A stretch of DNA of 8,094 nucleotides from NCBI GenBank assembly GCA_031265345.1, contig JAISCU010000386.1:1-8094 (forward strand). The letters are read 5' to 3'. This stretch comes from Bifidobacteriaceae bacterium (GTDB taxonomy: Bacteria > Actinomycetota > Actinomycetes > Actinomycetales > WQXJ01). Shown here piece after piece: positions 1-8,070 of this stretch (its first letter is position 1; each line of letters opens with the position of its first letter). Position numbers and translations under genes: made by a program. Below the pieces are notes generated by a model. That model had not been told where the DNA came from and made no database searches. It was given only the letters and a program-made list of their open reading frames with translations.

Positions 1-607
1 CCGCGTCGTCAACGCCGATAATCAACGCGCGCCGTTTGTCGTCTGCGGTGACAATTTCGGCTACGAGCCGTTGAAGAGAGAGCCACAAGCGTTCGGTTCC
101 TCCGGCCGACCTTTCAACCAACCGTTCCAAATCGGTGGCTGTTGTCATGCCAGCCACCAGTCGCTCCACAGGTAGGTTATCTAACGCTGCGCTCTGCCGG
201 GCCAACGCGAGGCTTCTGCGGAGCTCGGCTTTGGCGATTTCGTCGGAATTGGGCGGCAGGAAGGACTCATAATGGGTAGCGATCGTCGCCAGAACAATAT
301 CGACGACGTCAGCAATTGTGGGGAACAACTCAGGCGACAACGGCGGCAGGAGGGCGAACCGGCGGTCGTCCTTAAGTTGCTTGAAACAACTCGACAAGAC
401 TGTTGACTTGCCAGACCCCCGTTCCCCCCAGATGGAGATGATGTGCGACTCCTCGGTGATTCGCTGAAGGGCTATCTCCATTGCATGATCCGCCGGGTTC
501 CCGTGACTGACGGTTTCGAGAAAACCTCGATCAGTTCTATCCGCCAGGTCGCCGATTAGGCGGGAAACCGTAGCTGTGGCGTCTGCGATCGCTTTGATGT
601 TGGTCAT
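1..607 (-). CDS. P-loop ATPase, STAND/KAP-like (C-terminus off the window edge)
   Basis: This is the first 202 codons of a gene that runs off the left edge. It starts ATG ACC AAC ATC at 607. The frame is open throughout. A helical N-terminus of about 55 residues precedes a hydrophobic strand and a clear Walker A motif, GERGSGKST (residues 61-69, with K67 and S68). About 130 residues later comes a Walker B-like strand, ALIIGVDDA (194-202, acidic pair D200/D201), right at the edge. A long stretch between Walker A and B is common in STAND, KAP and related signalling or defence NTPases, but no effector or sensor domain is visible, so the family stays open. Its ATG overlaps the stop of the upstream gene as ATGA, with an AGGGGAG ribosome site 3 bases before the ATG, which implies translational coupling. 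Base composition is lower in GC than in clpB. I am sure of a NTP-binding protein; a defence role is only inference. Confidence 0.8.
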   Translation of the reverse strand, partial: MTNIKAIADATATVSRLIGDLADRTDRGFLETVSHGNPADHAMEIALQRITEESHIISIWGERGSGKSTVLSSCFKQLKDDRRFALLPPLSPELFPTIADVVDIVLATIATHYESFLPPNSDEIAKAELRRSLALARQSAALDNLPVERLVAGMTTATDLERLVERSAGGTERLWLSLQRLVAEIVTADDKRRALIIGVDDA

Positions 608-1191
608 TCGCTCCCCTGTGAATCTGCGGTACGCCTCCGTGACGAACGATCCGGGGCGGGCTGATCGATCACGTCCTGGTTGATCGTTGGTAGCTGATTG
701 TGCTCAGTTTCAGGTCCGTCAGCCGGCAGCGAAATGGGGTGATCCTTTGCATCCTGTTCGATGGTTGACAGTCGTTCATGCTCGGCTCCGGGGCCACCAG
801 TGGGTAGAGAGGCATTTTGTTCGTCAAGCGCGCTCGGCGACGATTGTGTCGATTCGCGCGTCCAAGTTGGCGCGAAAGCTTCGAATTCCTTGCGAGCCGA
901 CCGCAATTCGGCCTCAAGCTCTTGGAGGAGGTTCTTGGCAGTCTCCGAGTAGTTAGGTCGGTTTGTGACCAGCCATTCCATCGCCAAGTCCGTTGACACG
1001 CCCGACGGCATGTTCGCTATGCGGTCGAACTCCTGCAATTGCCGCCCCGTGAGCCCCCTACACAGTTCTGCCCCGACCGCGTCTTCGAGAGCATCGAACG
1101 CGGTTCGAAGAACAGCCCGCTTCTGCGGTTCGGTCAACGTGCGGTAGCCGAGCGAGGACAGCCATGCATCGTCCATCGAGCTTAGGTCCAA
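604..1191 (-). CDS. DUF5663-like helical protein with a repeated C-terminal tail
   Basis: The product has 195 residues counting from the TTG at 1191. Residues about 11-105 resemble DUF5663 as I remember that family: LSSLGY and a helix, then VGAELCRGLTGRQLQEFD, then a MEWLVTNRPNY segment, then a charged helix (LLQELEAELRSARKEF). No enzyme motif, signal peptide or membrane segment is visible. The rest (about 106-195) is polar, probably disordered, and holds two imperfect 26-residue repeats. I chose TTG 1191 because AAGAGGGAG lies 6 bases upstream. The frame is also open to a TTG at 1242, but that codon overlaps the -10 box of the only good promoter, so it is unlikely to be in the mRNA. An ATG at 1176 is a third option, with the ribosome site 21 bases away. 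The gene overlaps the ATPase gene by 4 bases, so the two products probably act together. Function unknown. Confidence 0.72.
   Translation of the reverse strand: MDLSSMDDAWLSSLGYRTLTEPQKRAVLRTAFDALEDAVGAELCRGLTGRQLQEFDRIANMPSGVSTDLAMEWLVTNRPNYSETAKNLLQELEAELRSARKEFEAFAPTWTRESTQSSPSALDEQNASLPTGGPGAEHERLSTIEQDAKDHPISLPADGPETEHNQLPTINQDVIDQPAPDRSSRRRTADSQGSE
652..807 (-). repeat. Two tandem 26-codon repeats in the DUF5663-like gene
   Basis: Two adjacent 78-base units (807-730 and 729-652) encode related 26-residue peptides, residues 129-154 and 155-180 of the product. Thirteen of 26 positions are identical. The shared skeleton is LPxxGP, then EH, L, TI, QD, D and P at the same spacing. The second copy is well diverged, so this is an old duplication within a linker, not an assembly artefact. 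Confidence 0.75.
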
Positions 1192-1197
1192 GGTGGG

Positions 1198-1203
1198 CTC
1201 CCT
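1198..1203 (-). promoter_or_regulatory. Ribosome binding site deciding the TTG start
   Basis: On the minus strand AGGGAG (within AAGAGGGAG, 1206-1198) stands 6 bases before TTG 1191. Neither the upstream TTG at 1242 nor the ATG at 1176 has a comparable site at proper spacing. Confidence 0.55.
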
Positions 1204-1241
1204 CTTGGGTGGCGGGTAAACGGCTTCATTCCGACGAAGCA

Positions 1242-1270
1242 ACGGTAGGGCCTGGGTTCGCCGGTGTCAA
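1242..1270 (-). promoter_or_regulatory. Sigma70-type promoter for the DUF5663/ATPase operon
   Basis: Reading the minus strand, a perfect -35 box TTGACA (1270-1265) is followed by 17 bases and TACCGT (1247-1242), which keeps the TAnnnT pattern of a -10 box. Transcription would start near 1235, giving a leader of about 44 bases before TTG 1191. This also means the pair can be expressed separately from clpB, which ends upstream. Confidence 0.55.
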
Positions 1271-1347
1271 GAGCCCGGCCTCCCATAACTCTTTCAATGC
1301 GCGAACTGCGATCCCTCGCTTCGCGGGATAGGGACGTACACGCGATG

Positions 1348-1364
1348 ACAAAGCAAACCGCCTG

Positions 1365-1380
<16 letters not shown>
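1348..1380 (-). terminator. Candidate intrinsic terminator of clpB, overlapping its stop codon
   Basis: On the minus strand GCCTGC (1380-1375) and GCAGGC (1365-1360) form a perfect 6-bp stem around a 9-base loop. GG and the T-rich tract TTTGCTTTGT (1357-1348) follow. The stem includes the last codons and the first base position of the TAG stop of clpB. The stem is short and the T tract is interrupted, so efficiency is uncertain. Confidence 0.45.
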
Positions 1381-4025
<2,645 letters not shown>

Positions 4026-4031
4026 TGATTG

Positions 4032-4038
4032 CCTCCCT
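4032..4038 (-). promoter_or_regulatory. Ribosome binding site of clpB
   Basis: AGGGAGG on the minus strand lies 6 bases before ATG 4025. It fixes the clpB start against the longer open frame that runs back into the divergent gene. Confidence 0.75.
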
Positions 4039-4100
4039 GGCTTGGTGACTGCCCTGATCGGGGGACCAGTTCCCTCTCCAATTGAAAGTCCATTGCCAAA

Positions 4101-4121
4101 GTTGAGTCTACTACGCTCAAG
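4101..4121. promoter_or_regulatory. HAIR operator (HspR binding site) between clpB and the lipoprotein gene
   Basis: The site reads GTTGAGT-N7-GCTCAAG, against the HAIR consensus CTTGAGT-N7-ACTCAAG (one mismatch in each arm). The core TTGAG-N9-CTCAA is a perfect palindrome. HspR, a MerR-like repressor, uses HAIR sites to control dnaK and clpB in streptomycetes and mycobacteria, so heat-inducible clpB is expected. Position fits: 76 bases upstream of the clpB ATG. Possible promoter boxes overlap the site in both directions. On the minus strand there is TAGACT (4110-4105). On the plus strand there is TTGAGT (4102-4107), 16 bases, then TAGTTT (4124-4129). These boxes are weak. No hspR gene is in the window. 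Confidence 0.85.
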
Positions 4122-4184
4122 TCTAGTTTCGGAAGGTGGACGGGGCTGCCAGCCGACGCGTGAGCATGAGCCCAGCCGACGTGC

Positions 4185-4189
4185 GAGGA
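4185..4189 (+). promoter_or_regulatory. Ribosome binding site of the first LppM-family gene
   Basis: GAGGA stands 8 bases before ATG 4198. It selects this start over earlier in-frame codons that lie inside clpB on the other strand, and the resulting N-terminus is a proper lipoprotein signal. Confidence 0.65.
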
Positions 4190-4197
4190 TTGACCCC

Positions 4198-5415
4198 ATG
4201 ACGAATGCGAACACGCGGACGCGGCCGAGCCACACGAAGCCGAACAGGGCGACCCGGCGGATCATTCCCCTCCTGGCGGTGGGCGCGGCCCTGGCGCTGG
4301 GGCTGACCGGCTGCATGAAGACGGTTTCGGCCTTCACGCTGAACGCCGATGACACGTACACGGCATCGGCGGTGGTGGCGTACGAGGCGGAATTCGTGGA
4401 CCAGGCCGCGCAATCGATGGGCCAGACCCGCGAGCAGTTCATGGCCGACATGAAGGCCGACGCCATGTCCGGTCAAACCGGGGTCGACCTGGGCGCGGAC
4501 GCCACCATCGAGGACTATGACGAGGACGGCTATATCGGTTGGCGATTCGTCAACGACCAGGCGCAACCGATCGCGGCCATTGGGGCCGCCGGTTCCTCGG
4601 GCGCGCAGTTCAGCGTCACGCGCCAGGGCGAGGAGTTCATGGTGTCCGTGGACATGGACCTCACCGACGCGGGGGGCTCGGCCGAGGAGCTGAACGAGTT
4701 GGGCATGGACCCTGCGACCCTGGCCGACCAAGTCATCATCGAGGTCAGCTTCACTTTCCCAGGGCCGGTCAGCTCCGGCGACGGCGTGATCAGCGGCAAC
4801 ACGGTCACCTTCAGCCCGGTGTTCGGAGAGCTTTCCCAGTTCTCGGCGGTCGGGAGCGCCGTGGGGGGCGCGGCGCCTGTTCCTTCGGACGCGCCTGACG
4901 ACGAGACCGACGAGCCTGACGAGTCGGCCAGTGCCTCGCCCGAGGTCGCCGCCGCCCCTGGTTCGACCCCCGATTCCTCCGCCACCCCCATCTCGGCGCC
5001 CGGCGAGAGCGCGTTCCCGCTTTGGGCGGCGCTCGTGGCCGCCGGGGTCGCGTTGGTCGTGGCCGGGCTCGTGATCTGGCTGGTGGTGCGTCGCCGTCGG
5101 AAGGCGGTGGCCGATGCCGCTCCCGCAGGCCCGTCGGCTCCCCCAGGCGGCTACGGCCCGCTTCCGTCCGCGCCTGGGACGGCGGCTATGTTCGGGGCCG
5201 GTCCGGTTGTTCCGACCGCGCCCACCGAGGCGTTCCAACCGCCGGCTGCTCCGACCCAGCCCATGCAACCGGCTCAGCCCGTCCAGCCGACTCAGCCGCA
5301 GCCTTACCCCGGTCAGCCTCCGGTCGCGCCGCCAGTTCAGCCGCCCGCGTCGCCGAATCAATTCCCGCCGCCCCCACCTGCGGCTCCGCCATACCAGCCG
5401 CCACCCGGTCAGTAG
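4198..5415 (+). CDS. LppM-family lipoprotein with C-terminal membrane helix and proline-rich tail
   Basis: The product has 405 residues. A long basic n-region (1-21) and hydrophobic core lead to a lipobox, GLTGC, with the lipidated Cys at 39. The outer domain (about 40-222) has the LppM pattern: CMK followed by FTLNADDT, then [11 protein letters not shown] (105-115), then FTFPGPV, and GNTVTF. An acidic Ser/Thr/Pro linker (about 224-272) leads to a membrane helix (273-297), RRRRK, and a Pro/Gln-rich tail ending PPPGQ. The basic residues after the helix place the tail in the cytoplasm, so the protein should be anchored twice. Mycobacterial LppM, from memory about 230 residues and linked to phosphatidylinositol mannosides and macrophage infection, lacks such a long tail. 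It is a paralogue of the product at 6300. The function here is unproven. Divergent from clpB across a HAIR site; likely first gene of a three-gene unit. Confidence 0.85.
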   Translation: MTNANTRTRPSHTKPNRATRRIIPLLAVGAALALGLTGCMKTVSAFTLNADDTYTASAVVAYEAEFVDQAAQSMGQTREQFMADMKADAMSGQTGVDLGADATIEDYDEDGYIGWRFVNDQAQPIAAIGAAGSSGAQFSVTRQGEEFMVSVDMDLTDAGGSAEELNELGMDPATLADQVIIEVSFTFPGPVSSGDGVISGNTVTFSPVFGELSQFSAVGSAVGGAAPVPSDAPDDETDEPDESASASPEVAAAPGSTPDSSATPISAPGESAFPLWAALVAAGVALVVAGLVIWLVVRRRRKAVADAAPAGPSAPPGGYGPLPSAPGTAAMFGAGPVVPTAPTEAFQPPAAPTQPMQPAQPVQPTQPQPYPGQPPVAPPVQPPASPNQFPPPPPAAPPYQPPPGQ

Positions 5416-5476
5416 CGCTCGCCGGTCGCGCTCACTGTTCACGGTCGGCATACGACTTCTTTATCGGTCGGTTGAC

Positions 5477-5520
5477 CTGCGGATTCGCAGCGTCGGAGAG
5501 GGAACCTACCGCGAAAGCGG
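5477..5520 (+). other. Two small hairpins in the 152-base gap after the first LppM gene
   Basis: CTGCG-GATT-CGCAG (5477-5490) and CCGC-GAAA-GCGG (5509-5520, a GNRA-type tetraloop) lie in the leader of the next gene. Neither is followed by a T tract. Both are short enough to occur by chance in such GC-rich DNA. I see no convincing promoter in this gap, so the next gene may be read from upstream. Confidence 0.25.
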
Positions 5521-5567
5521 ATGCCGGGGGGAGGGGCGGGATCGGCGTCGATGCCAGGATGTTCCGC

Positions 5568-6206
5568 ATGTCGATTTTGGGAATTGTGATTGCGCGCGCG
5601 ACCAGCGCCGAGTTGGCGCGCGCGGATTTGGCGGCGGACGAGGCGTTCTGGATCGAGCACAGGACACTGCTCATCTACGCCTGCGCCATGTTGATGGTGG
5701 CCATGCTGGTGGGGTTGTGGCTGGTGATGAGGCGCCGGAACGCGAGCGGGAATGATGCGTTGGCCGCTGTGCCAATTGCGGACCAGCGCCCCTTTGCGCC
5801 TTCGGTACCCGCCATGAGCGCGGTGCCCGCCATGACCGCGATGACTGCGGTCCCCGCCACGCCAGCAGCCCCTGCGGTGCCTGCGGTCCCCGCCATGCCC
5901 GCTGCCCAGTCGTTCCAGCCCGACCTGAGGGTCGCGGCATCGTTCCAGATCGAACCCACGACGGCTCCAGCCCGTCCGGAGCGGAATGAAGAGGATGAAT
6001 TGCCGCCGCCCCTGTGCCAGCCTGTCCCGGCGCGCGTGCCGAACACGGGTCCTACGGCCCCGGCCGTCCCAGACGATTCACAGGCGGCCGACCCGTTCTA
6101 CGTTCAATCGCCCGGCGGGGCACGGACGGAACCGCGATGGAACGATTCGGAAGAATTGCCGCCGCCATTGTGCCAGCCCGTTCCAGCGGTCCATCGCGGT
6201 ACCTGA
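5568..6206 (+). CDS. Single-pass membrane protein with Pro/Ala-rich tail and two PPPLCQPV motifs
   Basis: I recognise no family. The 212-residue product has a short N-terminal region, one membrane helix (about 33-54), then RRR, which puts the rest in the cytoplasm. Residues about 80-112 are a low-complexity run of VPA/MPA/TPA triplets. The acidic patches EEDE (141-144) and DSEE (193-196) each precede the same segment, ELPPPLCQPVPA (144-155 and 196-207). The two copies differ at five codons, all synonymous, which is good evidence that this is a translated gene. The start is ambiguous. ATG 5568 has AGGA 8 bases upstream; ATG 5559, three codons earlier, lacks this. The frame stays open further upstream into the preceding gene. 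It lies between two LppM paralogues, and its motif recurs at the C-terminus of the second one, so a joint role at the inner membrane face is likely. It could be a scaffold or adaptor. Confidence 0.68.
   Translation: MSILGIVIARATSAELARADLAADEAFWIEHRTLLIYACAMLMVAMLVGLWLVMRRRNASGNDALAAVPIADQRPFAPSVPAMSAVPAMTAMTAVPATPAAPAVPAVPAMPAAQSFQPDLRVAASFQIEPTTAPARPERNEEDELPPPLCQPVPARVPNTGPTAPAVPDDSQAADPFYVQSPGGARTEPRWNDSEELPPPLCQPVPAVHRGT
6003..6182 (+). repeat. Duplicated ELPPPLCQPVPA segment within the membrane protein gene
   Basis: Copies lie at about 6003-6026 and 6159-6182 (PPPLCQPV core), 156 bases apart. Twelve codons are compared: CCC/CCA, CTG/TTG, CCT/CCC, GTC/GTT and CCG/CCA differ, and none changes the amino acid. 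A third related copy, PPPLSQPI, is at 7632-7655 in the next gene. Confidence 0.8.
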
Positions 6207-6228
6207 CCGGGTCGCGGCGCTGGAGAGT

Positions 6229-6261
6229 TCCCACCGGTCCGTGGGACGGTCGGCGGACCGG
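6229..6261 (+). other. Two mutually exclusive hairpins in the gap before the second LppM gene
   Basis: TCCCAC-CGGTCC-GTGGGA (6229-6246) is a perfect 6-bp stem. CCGGTCCG (6234-6241) pairs perfectly over 8 bp with CGGACCGG (6254-6261). The two stems share bases, so RNA could form only one at a time. No T tract follows. It may end the upstream transcript or regulate the downstream gene, or be chance; the gap is only 93 bases. Confidence 0.35.
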
Positions 6262-6299
6262 CGTGAATTGAGCCCCCGGACTGCTGCAAGAATGGATGT

Positions 6300-7688
6300 A
6301 TGAAGAAGGTAACCCAAAGGCTGAAGAAGTCGGCCCTGGCGCTAGGGCTCACCGCTTTGATGGTTGTCGGCCTGAGCGCGTGCATGAAGATGGATGCCGA
6401 GTTCACAGTGAACACCGACAACACTGTTAGCTCCAAGATGATCGTGGCCGGCCAGGATTCCGTCCTGGAACCCGCGGCGGCGATGGCGGGGGTCAGTGTC
6501 CGTGAGCTGCTGGCGCAGAGCATGGAATCGAGCGGCCAGAGTCTTGACGATCCAGACGTCAAGTACGAGGAGTACGCCGCCGATGGCTACACCGGCTGGA
6601 CCATAACCAGCACCAAACCGCAGCCTTTGGGCGATTTCCAGGGCGAGACGGCCCAAGCCGGGTCGATGAGCTTGATCCGCGACGGTGACGAGTTCAAACT
6701 GACGGGCACGGTCGACATGACCTCAGAAGCGTCCGCCATGGGCGGTTCTGACGAGGCCGCAAGCATGATGGAAGGCGTGGACATCAAGTTCACTTTCATC
6801 TTCCCGGGCAAGGTGAAGTCCTCGACCGGCACCATCGATGGCAACAAAGTCACCTTCACCCCGAAGGTTGGGGAGTCAACTTCGATTGAGGCGGTCGCTT
6901 CAGCCAAGGCCGGGCTCGGATCGTTGCTCATCATCTTGGGCATTGCCGTCGGGGGGATCGTGGTCGTGGCCGCGGTGTTCATCCTCCTGCTCAGGGCCAG
7001 GAAGAACAAGGCCGCTCGCAACGAACAAGACGCCGCCATGCCTGGCGCCTACCCCGGAGCACCCGCGCCGGGCTTCGCCGCCGGACAGCAGCCCGCATTC
7101 GGGGCTCCGCCGACCCAGCCTGGCTTCGCCGCCCCGCCCGCGGCCGGCTATGGCGCTGAGCAGCAGCCCGACTTCGGCGGTTCGCCGCAAGCCCCTGCCT
7201 TTGGCGCCCCCGCGGCGCAGCCTCAGCCGGGTTTCGCGGTCCCGCCCGCACAGCCCGATTCTGGGTCGGCACCATCTGGGCCAGGCTTCCCACCGCCGCA
7301 ACCGGACTTCGGGGCGCCCCCACAGCAAACAAATTCCAGCGGGACGATGCCGCAGCCAGGCTTCCCGCCCCCCGCCGCCCCCCAACCGCCCGGTTTCGGA
7401 GCGCCTCCTCCTCCGGCTTACGCCGCGCCACCTCCGCCCAATTACGCCGCCCAGCCGCCGGTTCAACCGGGCTATCCGCAGCCGCAGGCCGAACCTGGTT
7501 ATCCGCAACCGGCGGCCCAGCCCGGCTATCCGCAGCCCCAACCGGGCGGCCAGCCGCAATTCGGTGGCTATCCGGCGGCACCCGGCTATGGGCCGCCGGT
7601 CCAACCCGGCCAACCGGCCGAACCGGAAGGGCCGCCGCCGCTGAGCCAGCCAATCGCACGCCCCGGAGAAGCCCCGCCGGGCCAATAG
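6300..7688 (+). CDS. Second LppM-family lipoprotein with long Pro/Gly/aromatic cytoplasmic tail
   Basis: The product has 462 residues. The signal MKKVTQRLKK plus a hydrophobic core ends in lipobox GLSAC, with the lipidated Cys at 28. The outer domain (about 29-202) aligns with the paralogue at 4198: CMK, FTVNTDNT, EEYAADGYTGW (90-100), FTFIFPGKV and GNKVTF. A membrane helix (about 206-231) follows directly, without the acidic linker of the first paralogue. RARKNK then starts a cytoplasmic tail of about 230 residues. The tail is rich in P, Q, G, A, F and Y, with many QPGF and QPDF elements. It includes three perfect 9-residue units starting PGYPQP (390-416), and ends PPPLSQPIARPGE and PPGQ. 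That last motif matches the middle protein. ATG 6300 gives a proper signal peptide, though its ribosome site is poor; coupling or a weak leader is possible. A strong hairpin follows the TAG stop. The tail is an unusual extension, and the function is unproven. Confidence 0.85.
   Translation: MKKVTQRLKKSALALGLTALMVVGLSACMKMDAEFTVNTDNTVSSKMIVAGQDSVLEPAAAMAGVSVRELLAQSMESSGQSLDDPDVKYEEYAADGYTGWTITSTKPQPLGDFQGETAQAGSMSLIRDGDEFKLTGTVDMTSEASAMGGSDEAASMMEGVDIKFTFIFPGKVKSSTGTIDGNKVTFTPKVGESTSIEAVASAKAGLGSLLIILGIAVGGIVVVAAVFILLLRARKNKAARNEQDAAMPGAYPGAPAPGFAAGQQPAFGAPPTQPGFAAPPAAGYGAEQQPDFGGSPQAPAFGAPAAQPQPGFAVPPAQPDSGSAPSGPGFPPPQPDFGAPPQQTNSSGTMPQPGFPPPAAPQPPGFGAPPPPAYAAPPPPNYAAQPPVQPGYPQPQAEPGYPQPAAQPGYPQPQPGGQPQFGGYPAAPGYGPPVQPGQPAEPEGPPPLSQPIARPGEAPPGQ
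7467..7547 (+). repeat. Three 27-base coding repeats (PGYPQP units)
   Basis: Three in-frame tandem units encode PGYPQPQAE, PGYPQPAAQ and PGYPQPQPG (residues 390-416 of the second LppM product). The first six residues are identical in all copies while codons vary (CCG/CCT/CCC, GGC/GGT, TAT kept), so the peptide pattern, not just the DNA, is retained. Confidence 0.85.
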
Positions 7689-7699
7689 CGACCGGACGG

Positions 7700-7734
7700 T
7701 CAACCGAATCGGGGACAGTCCCCGATTCGGTTGA
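7700..7734 (+). terminator. Strong hairpin after the second LppM gene, likely terminator
   Basis: TCAACCGAATCGGGGA (7700-7715) and its exact reverse complement (7719-7734) form a perfect 16-bp stem with a CAG triloop, starting 12 bases after the TAG stop. Only a weak T-containing stretch (GTTCTT, 7740-7745) follows. Many actinobacterial terminators lack a U-tract, so it probably ends the three-gene unit. It could also be a dispersed repeat element. Confidence 0.65.
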
Positions 7735-7855
7735 GAACCGTTCTTAACTGCGTCGGAGCCCCAACTCGCGACTGCTCAGGGTGGCGCGGATCTGGGGGCA
7801 GCGGCTGCCTTCGGCGGACGGTCCCGTCCCGATGCCGGCGCCGAGGTCGCCGCCG

Positions 7856-8070
7856 CGCCGTGCCCGCCTTCGCGTCCTGGAGTCCGTCGAGGGCCGACGA
7901 TTACGCCCCAGACCTCTCCTCGCCCGCAATTGCACCACGGGGCGCATCGAGTGCCTACGATTGCACCCCAAACCTCGTCGAGTGCCCGCAATTGCACCGA
8001 CAACTTCATCGAGTGCCTACAAATGCACTCCGCTCGGCGTCGAGTGCCTGCTTTTGCATGGGAGGGTTCC
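7856..8070. repeat. Tandem array of about seven ~31-bp units with a GTGC-N8-GCAC dyad
   Basis: Units start at 7856 (degenerate), 7887 (29 bp), 7916, 7947, 7978, 8009 and 8040; the last five are exactly 31 bp. The four best units open with TCGAGTGCC. A conserved half (about 20 bp) carries GTGC, 8 bases, then GCAC (GCAT in the last), and an ~11-bp half varies. The units alternate: those at 7887 and 7947 share an ACGATT core, and those at 7916 and 7978 share CGCAATTGCACC, which suggests a 60-62-bp duplicated pair. The period is not a multiple of three, so it is not coding. Spacing and halves are too short for a CRISPR. A row of protein-binding sites or a minisatellite is possible. Confidence 0.8.

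Noticed and set aside
730..807. LPTGG in the DUF5663-like tail as a sortase signal
   Set aside because: It is not LPXTG, is not followed by a membrane helix, and the protein has no signal peptide.
1300..1325. Inverted repeat CGCGAA/TTCGCG between clpB and the DUF5663-like gene
   Set aside because: A 6-bp stem with a 14-base loop and no T tract; expected by chance in GC-rich DNA.
4026..4466. Upstream extension of the clpB frame to 4466
   Set aside because: It would add 147 residues with no family likeness, cross the HAIR operator and overlap the divergent lipoprotein gene. ATG 4025 has a good ribosome site and the family N-terminus.
4123..5451. Long minus-strand frame opposite the first LppM gene (442 codons)
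   Set aside because: Arg-rich shadow product, while the plus-strand frame has a signal peptide, lipobox, family motifs and a membrane helix.
5592..5623. GCGCGCGC inverted repeat near the start of the middle gene
   Set aside because: Simple CG alternation inside a coding region, self-complementary by composition.
6900..7703. Overlapping frames in the second LppM tail, both strands
   Set aside because: Products of repetitive GC-rich codons; the lppM-like frame is supported by peptide repeats conserved with synonymous changes.
7744..8009. Minus-strand small frames across the right end
   Set aside because: They run through 31-bp repeats whose period shifts the reading frame, and have no ribosome site or family.
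7856..8070. CRISPR array
   Set aside because: Conserved part about 20 bp and variable part about 11 bp, both too short, with degenerate repeats and no cas genes.
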